A stretch of 20,524 nucleotides of DNA from a virus, in IMG/VR virus record IMGVR_UViG_3300021957_005782, positions 1 to 20,524 of that record; one strand, given 5' to 3'. How positions within the stretch are numbered: position 1 is the first letter of the stretch; each line of letters starts with the position of its first letter. The notes beneath the pieces were generated by a model. It was given only the letters and a program-made list of their open reading frames with translations. It did no database searches and was not told the DNA's origin. A program made the position numbers and the translations under genes. This document shows positions 1-5,662 of this stretch, one piece after another.

Positions 1-178
1 GGGACTTAGACTCATCGCCTTTGTTTCCACCATACTTACCTTCGTTAGCTTCGTAATCTCTGTGGGACTTAGACTCATCGCCTTTGTTTCCACCATACTT
101 ACCTTCGTTAGCTTCGTAATCTCTGTGAGACTTAGACTCATCTCCTTTTTTACCACCATACTCTTCGTAATGTTCCTC
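1..178. repeat. 63-bp tandem repeat inside the scaffold gene
   Basis: Positions 1-63 and 64-126 are identical; a third, diverged and shortened copy begins at 127 (gagacttagactcatc) and fades by about 178. The period is 63 bp, so each copy adds exactly 21 residues in frame. The array touches the window edge and may continue. Confidence 0.9.
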
Positions 179-886
179 TTTGTGATGTTCTTCAGCATCG
201 TGGTGAGCATCTTTCTTCAACTTCTCAATTTGTGAGTAATCGTCTTCAGCTGCGTCACCAAAATAGTTTCCGTCATCTTCTCCGAGTTCAATTTCATAAA
301 CTACTTCCTCCTCTTCCATTTCTGCAAGAGCTTCTTCTTTATCTTCAGATTCTAAACGAATCTCATATTCTACATCTGCTTCATCATCTTTTAAATTAAT
401 ACCCTCTTCGTCTTGCGTAACAATGACACCGTCATCCTCACCCATAGCCTTAAAGACCTTTAAAATTTCGTCATCGGAAGCACCTGTTAAATCAAGTGGT
501 AATAGAACTTCTTCTTCATCATCGACTTCTAAATCATCACCAGGTAAATCAGTCATTAACATTTCCTCATCACCCAAGTCTAACTCTTCGTCGTTATCAG
601 ATTCCATATCATCACCCATATCAAGACCTAAGTCTTCAAGGGCGTCTTCTATGTCATCCTCTCCATCGTCATCCACATCAATATCTAAATCAAGAACTTC
701 TTCTTGTTCTGACATTTCTGTATCAGACATTTCAATCTCTTCTTCTTCGAGAGATTCTTTTACTAACTCACTGATTTCTTCCTTCATAGTAGAAGCAAGT
801 ATTCCTTTTGCGTTTTCTGTAATGGCTTCTTGTAGATTTTCCATCTGCAATAAAGCTTCCTCAACTAGTGTTTTTTTGTCTGCCAT
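1..886 (-). CDS. Acidic prohead scaffold-like protein, gp22 position (partial)
   Basis: The frame opens at ATG 886 (MADKKTLVEEALLQMENLQEA) and stays open to the left edge, about 295 codons without a stop, so the C-terminus is missing. The protein is extremely acidic, with long Asp/Glu stretches over roughly residues 45-130 and 160-215, then a His/Lys/Glu-rich part and 21-residue repeats containing the core DESKSHRDYEANEGKYGG. It lies directly downstream of the gp21-like protease, where T4 carries the gp22 scaffold gene, and an L-Q-E|A site near residue 20 fits the (L/I)-X-E cleavage rule of T4 gp21. This suggests a prohead core protein that is cleaved and lost during maturation. Sequence similarity to gp22 itself is not evident to me, so the role rests on position and composition. 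The next gene to the left would be expected to be the major capsid protein, outside this window. Confidence 0.7.
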   Translation of the reverse strand, partial: MADKKTLVEEALLQMENLQEAITENAKGILASTMKEEISELVKESLEEEEIEMSDTEMSEQEEVLDLDIDVDDDGEDDIEDALEDLGLDMGDDMESDNDEELDLGDEEMLMTDLPGDDLEVDDEEEVLLPLDLTGASDDEILKVFKAMGEDDGVIVTQDEEGINLKDDEADVEYEIRLESEDKEEALAEMEEEEVVYEIELGEDDGNYFGDAAEDDYSQIEKLKKDAHHDAEEHHKEEHYEEYGGKKGDESKSHRDYEANEGKYGGNKGDESKSHRDYEANEGKYGGNKGDESKS

Positions 887-923
887 TTTATTTTTTTTGC
901 AAAAAAGTTTATTATAGTTTACA

Positions 924-931
924 TATAAATA
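924..931 (-). promoter_or_regulatory. Candidate late-promoter element TATTTATA
   Basis: Read on the minus strand, TATTTATA lies 37 nt upstream of the scaffold ATG. It is the same octamer that precedes other minus-strand morphogenesis genes, though farther from the start here. Its larger context (acatataaatatgt) is nearly palindromic, so orientation is uncertain. Confidence 0.3.
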
Positions 932-971
932 TGTCAATTAGTAAAAAAGCGTAATTTTAATAACTAATAGC

Positions 972-1002
972 AAAAAAAAATCGGGATTTTAGTCCCGATT
1001 TT
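972..1002 (-). terminator. Rho-independent terminator after the DUF4494-like gene
   Basis: A perfect 10-bp inverted repeat (977-986 AAAATCGGGA / 993-1002 TCCCGATTTT) with a 6-nt loop. Read on the minus strand it is followed by an uninterrupted T-run (complement of the A-run at 972-980) and begins about 30 nt after the stop of the small gene at 1031-1240. It separates that gene from the scaffold gene, which therefore probably has its own promoter. Confidence 0.85.
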
Positions 1003-1030
1003 AATTTTTAAAATATTATATTAAAGTATA

Positions 1031-1240
1031 TTATTCATACACCTCATCGATTTTACTCTCCACACAAGCAGTAATTCTCCAGTCATAAACAAAATCTTTA
1101 AAGTTTTTAGTGACTTTAGCCTCAACGTCAGTTACGTTATAACCCTTAACTAACTTTTCCTCTCTGATTTTTTTTACCTTACCCGAATTTTCATCAGGAA
1201 GGTCATACTGTACTTTAGCAACAAAATATTTTTCGTCCAT
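1031..1240 (-). CDS. Small DUF4494-like protein
   Basis: A 69-residue protein (MDEKYFVAKVQYD...). Its pattern, a start like F-x-A-K-V-x-Y, a basic turn, E-x-x-L-V-x-G-Y-N-V-T-D-V-E-A-K-V, then a segment ending in D-W-R-I and S-K-I-D-E-V, resembles the short Bacteroidetes/phage family DUF4494, whose function is unknown. I base this on recalled family pattern only. It lies 21 nt downstream of the protease gene, probably in the same transcript, and is followed by a strong terminator at 972-1002. There is no signal peptide or membrane segment. Confidence 0.65.
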   Translation of the reverse strand: MDEKYFVAKVQYDLPDENSGKVKKIREEKLVKGYNVTDVEAKVTKNFKDFVYDWRITACVESKIDEVYE

Positions 1241-1261
1241 TTTTATTTTTTTTAATAAGGT

Positions 1262-1984
1262 TTAATAACCTAAATAATCGGATAACTTTTTCATTAAGTC
1301 AACACTTTTACCTAAACTACTATCTACATTTGATTCAGTAGCTCTATTCTGAGTTTCTTCTTCAATATTTTCTTCATACTTACCTCTATCGTCTTTATTT
1401 AAGAATAAATAAGCTCCAGGCGTTGAAGGTGATGAAACTAAATCAAAACATATCAATTCAAAATCCTCTTGGACTTCATTTCTTTCTCCTTTCTTCACTA
1501 ATGAACCAACACCACGAGAAGATACTCCCATAGTAACCCCCTGTCTCATTAAGTTAGCTGCTTGGTCACCGGGACAAGATACAACACCTCTTTCATGAAA
1601 ACCTGGTGAGGTTAGTAATTTAATCTTACCCATAAGAGTGTTACCTTCCCACCACACATCTGTTATAAGATGAGAAACACGGTCTAAATCAATCAAAGAA
1701 GATTCAGGGTGGTTAAGTTCAGATATTGATAATCCCTTCTCGATTGCCTTTTTATAATTATCGGCTTCACGTCTTAATATTTTTTCAGGATATACTCTAC
1801 CGTTTCTATTTGGTGTATCAAATTTCTGTAAAGTCGCATAAAACTCAAAGGGTTTAGAGTGTTCTAACTGACCATAGGATTCTTTAATTACTTTAGAGTT
1901 CCTACCGTCATTAGGGTTTATTGACCCAGCATCCCACTCAACTAAAATACCTTTACCTATATCGTTTGGTCCTAATATTTTCAT
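1262..1984 (-). CDS. 21: Prohead core protein protease (T4 gp21-like)
   Basis: Serine protease that cleaves scaffold, internal proteins and capsid protein after (L/I)-X-E in the prohead before DNA packaging. At 240 residues it is close to the length of T4 gp21, and conserved blocks lie in the same order: F-D-T-P-N-R-N-G-R-V-Y-P near 54-65 (T4 NRNKRLYP), S-E-L-N-H-P near 88-93 with the catalytic His, D-V-W-W-E-G-N near 108-114 (T4 DMWWKGN), and G-V-S-S-R-G-V-G-S-L near 152-161 with the catalytic Ser (T4 GVSSRGLGSL). The C-terminal tail is charged and divergent. It sits between portal and scaffold genes as in T4. A TATTTATA element lies 11 nt upstream of the ATG. Confidence 0.93.
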   Translation of the reverse strand: MKILGPNDIGKGILVEWDAGSINPNDGRNSKVIKESYGQLEHSKPFEFYATLQKFDTPNRNGRVYPEKILRREADNYKKAIEKGLSISELNHPESSLIDLDRVSHLITDVWWEGNTLMGKIKLLTSPGFHERGVVSCPGDQAANLMRQGVTMGVSSRGVGSLVKKGERNEVQEDFELICFDLVSSPSTPGAYLFLNKDDRGKYEENIEEETQNRATESNVDSSLGKSVDLMKKLSDYLGY

Positions 1985-1995
1985 ACTTTTTTTAT

Positions 1996-2003
1996 TATAA
2001 ATA
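1996..2003 (-). promoter_or_regulatory. Candidate late-promoter element TATTTATA (protease)
   Basis: Minus-strand TATTTATA followed by an A-rich stretch (ATAAAAAAAGT) ends 11 nt before the protease ATG. Its position matches the elements before genes at 3725, 11494, 12999 and 19586. Confidence 0.45.
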
Positions 2004-2005
2004 TG

Positions 2006-2449
2006 TTAGACCAACTCTTTTGTCGATTTACTCTTATGTACTTTGAAATAATTTATCCCTTTTATGTTGTCTTTATAGACCGCTCTGAGTATGTCTTTTA
2101 TTTTTTCCCTCAAGATTAGGGATTTAAAATCTGTGGACTCTTTAACAAATAAAGTTATTTCTAAGTTCATAAAACTCCTTTTACCTTTTTGAATTCCACT
2201 ACTCCTTAAGTCTAAATCCACTATATTAAATTTCTCAAATACTAAAGGGTCACAAATCTCATGTAATGTCTGTTTTATAGTTTTTTCTAAATAACTTGTC
2301 GCTCTTTCCCAATTATCAAATTCTTTTATGGGTTCTACCCACGTCTGTAATACAATATACAGTGATTTTAAATTTTTTGCATCTACCGTCCCATAATGAC
2401 ATTTCACATCACTAAATAATTTTAGCTGTGATGTTTTTCCTTTTTTCAT
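2006..2449 (-). CDS. Hypothetical protein in the head-gene cluster
   Basis: A 147-residue protein of unknown function starting MKKGKTSQLKLFSDVKCHYG. It is mixed alpha/beta in composition and basic at the N-terminus, with a strand-like stretch S-F-M-N-L-E-I-T-L-F-V-K near residues 92-103. No catalytic motif, signal peptide or membrane segment is visible. It lies between the two-TM protein gene and the protease, where T4 carries small prohead accessory genes, so an accessory role in head assembly is possible. Its start faces the bS21 gene across a 99-bp divergent spacer. No recognisable family. Confidence 0.7.
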   Translation of the reverse strand: MKKGKTSQLKLFSDVKCHYGTVDAKNLKSLYIVLQTWVEPIKEFDNWERATSYLEKTIKQTLHEICDPLVFEKFNIVDLDLRSSGIQKGKRSFMNLEITLFVKESTDFKSLILREKIKDILRAVYKDNIKGINYFKVHKSKSTKELV

Positions 2450-2523
2450 ATTATAACATAACTTTAAAAGTTTATTTATTTAAATAAAATATAGTTTAAT
2501 AATGGTAATATGTCAAAAACATA

Positions 2524-2531
2524 TATTTATA
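2524..2531 (+). promoter_or_regulatory. Candidate promoter element TATTTATA (bS21)
   Basis: TATTTATA on the plus strand, 17 nt before the bS21 ATG and embedded in an AT-only stretch. The overlapping octamer TATATTTA (2522-2529) also resembles the Bacteroidetes -7 element TAnnTTTG, but I find no TTG at the expected upstream distance. No Shine-Dalgarno-like purine run lies between it and the ATG. Confidence 0.4.
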
Positions 2532-2548
2532 TTATATAAAACCGTATA

Positions 2549-2734
2549 ATGTTAATAGTAAAGGTAAAAAATAAGAATATTGAAGCCGCTTTGAAGAACT
2601 ATAAATATAAAGTTTATAGAACTAAACAGATGCAGAAAATCAATGAAAATAAAGAGTATACGAAACCTTCGGTTGAAAGAAGGGAGGAACACAAAAAAGC
2701 TATATACGTAAATAAAAAAAGAAACGACCTTTAA
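2549..2734 (+). CDS. rpsU: Phage-encoded ribosomal protein bS21
   Basis: A 61-residue, strongly basic protein with the bS21 signature. The N-terminal strand and helix read V-K-V-K-N-K-N-I-E-A-A-L-K-N-Y-K (residues 4-19), followed by Y-T-K-P-S-V-E-R-R-E (37-46) and K-K-A-I-Y near 49-53, matching the family pattern IxVKxxxxIExALKRYK...Y.KPS..RR. Host bS21 sits on the 30S platform next to the 3' end of 16S rRNA; in Bacteroidetes it helps hide the anti-Shine-Dalgarno. The phage copy could enter host 30S subunits. It is the only plus-strand gene within the minus-strand head region, with its own AT-rich promoter region and a hairpin downstream, as expected for a late-acquired cargo gene. Phage-encoded bS21 is known from uncultivated phages. 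The leader lacks a Shine-Dalgarno sequence. Confidence 0.9.
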   Translation: MLIVKVKNKNIEAALKNYKYKVYRTKQMQKINENKEYTKPSVERREEHKKAIYVNKKRNDL

Positions 2735-2736
2735 CT

Positions 2737-2756
2737 GTTAGAGTACCACTTCTAAC
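2737..2756. terminator. Hairpin between convergent genes, possible weak terminator
   Basis: GTTAGAG (2737-2743) pairs with TTCTAAC (2750-2756, one G-T pair) around a 6-nt loop. It falls exactly between the convergent bS21 stop (2734) and the stop of the two-TM gene (2758). There is no T-run on either side, so intrinsic termination is uncertain. Confidence 0.35.
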
Positions 2757-2757
2757 A

Positions 2758-2988
2758 TTACTCTTCAAATCCTTTAGTTCTTGAAAATTTCTCAAGTGTT
2801 GTGAATCCTAACCCTGCACCTACAATATACATCATTCCATCCCAAACGTATTTTTGTAGAGGAATGTCCATAAATATATTTGCAACAAATGCAACACACA
2901 TCATGAAAAATGCAACTATAGTAACAAATCGTTTTGATGATTTTTGACCATCAACGTCACCTAGTAATGATGTGAAAAATTTTCTCAT
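2758..2988 (-). CDS. Small two-TM membrane protein, holin-like
   Basis: A 76-residue protein with a short charged N-terminus (MRKFFTSLLGDVDGQKSSKR), a hydrophobic segment at about 21-40 (rich in Val, Phe, Met, Ala), a short polar turn, and a second hydrophobic segment at about 52-66 (M-Y-I-V-G-A-G-L-G-F), ending in a charged tail. The D-G-x-x-S-S-K-R lead-in before the first TM is common in small holin-like membrane proteins of Bacteroidetes phages, but holins cannot be proven from topology alone. The start overlaps the upstream stop (ATGA), so the two genes are translationally coupled. Confidence 0.65.
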   Translation of the reverse strand: MRKFFTSLLGDVDGQKSSKRFVTIVAFFMMCVAFVANIFMDIPLQKYVWDGMMYIVGAGLGFTTLEKFSRTKGFEE

Positions 2989-3725
2989 GAAATAAGTCCA
3001 CTTTCTAATTGTCTTAATTTATATAAAGACGTTAAACTATTTTCCGACTCATTAATTTTATTAATAGTTTTTTGTAATTTTTCTTTTAATTCGGTATCGG
3101 TAGATTCGTTTAGGTTATTGTTTAACTTTTCTATTACTGAGTTTTTTGTGTTGGATATTTCCTCTTTTAATGATTTACCATCTAAAGAAATAAAATACTT
3201 TAACTCGTTCTTATCCGACTCATTTAATGTAACATACTCATCATTAAATGTTTTAGTTGCAACTTTTAACATAGTTGAAAGAGGTAGATTAACTGATGTA
3301 CTTTCTTTAACTACTATTGTTTTTAATAAATTGTTTTTAATCTTTAATTTAGACTCTAAAAGAGACTCTAAGTTCTTCACAACGTTTTTAGTGTAGATTT
3401 GATAATCAATATCGGTATATCTATTATCCACATTTTCTTTTAGTAACCCGTCAATCCATTCACCTAAAGAGTTAATTTTAGTTTGATTATTATCAATTAA
3501 ATCTCTTAATTGTTCAAATGATTCTGATATATAATCATCAACTATACTTTCATTTAATCCCTTTTGTGACGATAACTCATCATATATATAATAAGCCTCA
3601 GAAATAGATTTATCATCTATAACGTAATGTTTAAATTCTTTTAATCCTTTTTTAAAAATATTTTTTTTGTAATTTTTTTCAAAAAAAGTTTCGATTTTAG
3701 TTTTTATTAATCCGAATGAATTCAT
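2985..3725 (-). CDS. Predicted prohead core/scaffold protein with many gp21-type cleavage sites
   Basis: A 246-residue, Lys/Glu/Asn/Ser-rich, probably helical protein directly downstream of the portal gene, where T4 has the core genes 67 and 68. It carries an unusual density of (I/L)-X-E|(A/S) sites, the consensus cut by T4 gp21: ISE|A (41-44), LNE|S (57-60), ISE|S (66-69), LNE|S (167-170), LNE|S (205-208) and INE|S (224-227). A protein meant to be shredded inside the prohead would look like this. No sequence family is recognised; the role is inferred from position plus these sites. It has a TATTTATA element 12 nt before the ATG, and its stop overlaps the next start by 4 nt. Confidence 0.75.
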   Translation of the reverse strand: MNSFGLIKTKIETFFEKNYKKNIFKKGLKEFKHYVIDDKSISEAYYIYDELSSQKGLNESIVDDYISESFEQLRDLIDNNQTKINSLGEWIDGLLKENVDNRYTDIDYQIYTKNVVKNLESLLESKLKIKNNLLKTIVVKESTSVNLPLSTMLKVATKTFNDEYVTLNESDKNELKYFISLDGKSLKEEISNTKNSVIEKLNNNLNESTDTELKEKLQKTINKINESENSLTSLYKLRQLESGLIS

Positions 3726-3737
3726 GGTATTTTATTT

Positions 3738-3745
3738 TATAAATA
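3738..3745 (-). promoter_or_regulatory. Candidate late-promoter element TATTTATA (core protein)
   Basis: Minus-strand TATTTATA followed by AAATAAAATACC and the ATG; 12 nt separate the octamer from the start codon. It lies between the portal stop (3746) and the core-protein gene. Confidence 0.45.
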
Positions 3746-4318
3746 TCAATCATTTAGTAATGCGTTCAATTTATCTTCAATTTCACCTAACGACTGTCTT
3801 CCTTTAGATAAGTCTAATGTAGTTTTTCCATTAATAAAATCATCTTCTAATAATATATCTAAATCTTTATTACTAATAAATCCTTCAGGAGTTATCTCCC
3901 CACCGGAATCACCACCGGCATCACCACCTAAGTCACCACCTAAGTCACCACCTAAATCACCACCTAAGTCACCACCTAAGTCACCACCTAAGTCACCAGT
4001 TGACATTCCTGGCATATCACCTACTCCGGAGTCTGTTGTTTCGTCACCCATAGCATCACCACCTTCACCAGGTTTATTACCATATAACTTGTCTATATTA
4101 GCAAATATACCTGTCTTACTTATTACTTCAGGTGTCTTTTCTAATTCAGCGGCAACTGCCTTTTCCATTCTTTGTTGTTGAATATCCAACTTAATTTCAT
4201 CATCACTAAATCCAAGAATGTGCTTCTTAGCCCAAGACGATGAAACAGGTAGAATACCATTACCTGGGTCAGTAACAGCATCTCTATAAAGTTGTATTTT
4301 CTGTGTCCATTGCTCCAT
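3746..4318 (-). CDS. 20: Portal protein, C-terminal part (out of frame with the N-terminal part)
   Basis: The frame's first ATG (4318) encodes M-E-Q-W-T-Q-K-I-Q-L-Y-R, but the frame is open further upstream and there reads T-N-P-S-A-Q-A-D-L-L-K just before that Met. This is the natural continuation of a gp20-like portal whose other part ends with F-T-L-G at about 4354. The block W-A-K-K-H-I-L-G-F-S-D-D-E-I (about residues 29-42) is typical of the portal C-terminal region. A Gly-Asp-Leu repeat (GGDLGGDLGG..., about residues 108-132) and a hydrophilic tail follow. I therefore read this as the 3' part of one portal gene broken by a 1-nt deletion, not a separate protein. If the frameshift is real in vivo, translation from 4318 could make the tail alone. 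Confidence 0.8.
   Translation of the reverse strand: MEQWTQKIQLYRDAVTDPGNGILPVSSSWAKKHILGFSDDEIKLDIQQQRMEKAVAAELEKTPEVISKTGIFANIDKLYGNKPGEGGDAMGDETTDSGVGDMPGMSTGDLGGDLGGDLGGDLGGDLGGDLGGDAGGDSGGEITPEGFISNKDLDILLEDDFINGKTTLDLSKGRQSLGEIEDKLNALLND
3917..4000. repeat. 12-bp tandem repeats encoding Gly-Gly-Asp-Leu
   Basis: About seven near-identical 12-bp units (plus strand ccacctaagtca) within the portal tail region, encoding GGDL repeats on the minus strand. One unit differs only by a silent change (ccacctaaatca). The array is in frame and probably forms a flexible acidic linker; such arrays vary in copy number by slippage. Confidence 0.8.
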
Positions 4319-4320
4319 CT

Positions 4321-5619
4321 TTAATAAATCTGCTTGTGCAGACGGATTAGTAATCCTAAAGTAAAGTTACCCAATTCATCTTCAAAACCTAAAAGATATA
4401 GATGAACTATAGCAATTTTGTTAAGTTCTTGAACCATAGATTTCTGTATTCTATTTATAGTTCTAGCAAACCTAATATCTTGTAAAGATAAGCTTTTACC
4501 ATCTCCAACTACCTCTTCAAAACCTAAGAAAGCCTTAGGTACCCTCAAAGAAGTTAATAATTTTTTTTGTATATACTCAATATCGGCGATTTCAGATAGG
4601 TTTTGAGCCCCTGGTAATGTATCTATAGGATTAGGTGCGTTAGGGTCCCTAACGGGAATAAAATAGTCTTGGTCGACAGCCATTTGATTATATCTTAAGT
4701 CCACATTTCCATTGTTTGAATCGACTACCTGGTCTCTTTTGAACTTATTGGCTACTCGTTGTACGTAAGGTTCGACATCCTTATCATCCATATTACCTAC
4801 AAATATCTTAAATACTCTTCTTTCGGGAGCTCTAGACGTTCTGTAAATTAACATAGCATCTTCTGATAGTATCAACTGCTTCCAAATTCTTCTACCTTTT
4901 TCCAACATAGATGTTCCGTATGGTAGTTTTCTATCGTCACCTAACAATCTGAAGTGAGCAACTTCCCACGTATTAAAAGTTATATCTTTATTCTGCCACA
5001 AAAATTTTAATGAGTCATTTTCACTTTCAGTTGAGTTCCTTTCGGGTTTAATCTTCATACCTCTCTCCTGTCTAGTAATCTCAATATTAGGTAGTTGTTG
5101 AGCTCCCATAATACCTTTTTCAGGGTCTAATTTTAAATAGACAAAATTATCACCGTACTTACATGTGTTACGTGTCCACATGGGTAAGTTAGTATTAATA
5201 TCTAATCTATTATTAAATAAATCGGCTAAAACTGATTTTATTCTTTTACTTTCAGAATAAATTTGTAATATATATCCATCTTCGTCGGGAGTGGTAGACT
5301 CTTCAGAATAAATGTCTAAAGCGGCTGAAATTTCAGGAGTATATTCCATACTTTCATAGTCATAAAAAGATGCTAAACGTGTGGGTTCATAATAAACGGC
5401 TTGGGTATATAAATTGTTTTCGATTTTTTGCCATTGCTGACCTAAATATAATGTTTGTTGAGCTTGTAATTTCTCTCTCTCATATTCTTTTTTGTCGGTA
5501 GTTTTTAATATTTGTTTTTTATCAAAATTATAAACTGGGGCTTGTTGGTCTAAGGTAGAGTCCGGTCCAAATACCTTAGTCAACCTTTGCCATATAGTAA
5601 AATTGTTATTATCAGCCAT
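4321..5619 (-). CDS. 20: Portal vertex protein, N-terminal and core part (gp20-like)
   Basis: Forms the dodecameric portal through which DNA enters the head and to which terminase docks. Visible features fit gp20: an early Y-E-P-T-R-L-A-S-F-Y-D-Y-E-S-M-E (about 79-94), the E-I-S-A-A-L-D-I-Y-S-E-E block (about 98-109), the stretch E-V-A-H-F-R-L-L-G-D-D-R-K-L-P-Y-G-T-S-M-L (about 223-243), and R-V-P-K-A-F-L-G-F-E near 358-367. At 432 residues it is short for a gp20, and its last residues (L-L-I-R-L-H-K-Q-I-Y) do not look like portal. Shifting frame at 4352-4354 restores T-N-P-S-A-Q-A-D-L-L-K-M-E-Q-W and joins the next frame, giving about 625 residues in total. The start follows an A/T-rich leader with an AATAAATA-type element (plus strand 5629-5636). 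Confidence 0.9.
   Translation of the reverse strand: MADNNNFTIWQRLTKVFGPDSTLDQQAPVYNFDKKQILKTTDKKEYEREKLQAQQTLYLGQQWQKIENNLYTQAVYYEPTRLASFYDYESMEYTPEISAALDIYSEESTTPDEDGYILQIYSESKRIKSVLADLFNNRLDINTNLPMWTRNTCKYGDNFVYLKLDPEKGIMGAQQLPNIEITRQERGMKIKPERNSTESENDSLKFLWQNKDITFNTWEVAHFRLLGDDRKLPYGTSMLEKGRRIWKQLILSEDAMLIYRTSRAPERRVFKIFVGNMDDKDVEPYVQRVANKFKRDQVVDSNNGNVDLRYNQMAVDQDYFIPVRDPNAPNPIDTLPGAQNLSEIADIEYIQKKLLTSLRVPKAFLGFEEVVGDGKSLSLQDIRFARTINRIQKSMVQELNKIAIVHLYLLGFEDELGNFTLGLLIRLHKQIY
4349..4356 (-). other. Frameshift point in the portal gene (apparent 1-nt deletion)
   Basis: On the minus strand the sequence reads ...TTT ACT TTA GGA TT|ACT AAT CCG TCT. Adding one base after GGATT (for example GGA TTA ACT AAT) makes F-T-L-G-L-T-N-P-S continuous with the downstream frame. 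No canonical X-XXY-YYZ slippery heptamer is present, so an indel (true or from sequencing) is favoured over programmed frameshifting. Confidence 0.75.
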
Positions 5620-5662
5620 CTTTTTTTAAATAAATATAAACTTTACTTAATTTAATTAAAGG

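Noticed and set aside
1-126. Possible CRISPR array from the 63-bp repeats
   Set aside because: The repeats are contiguous without unique spacers and are in frame within a coding sequence.
423-917. Plus-strand frames at 423-917 and 496-774
   Set aside because: They are Ser- or Leu/His-rich mirror translations of the Asp/Glu-rich minus-strand scaffold gene, with no start context or family resemblance.
4321-4360. Programmed -1 ribosomal frameshift in the portal gene
   Set aside because: No slippery heptamer of the X-XXY-YYZ type occurs at the junction and no obvious downstream structure is seen; a missing base explains the sequence more simply.
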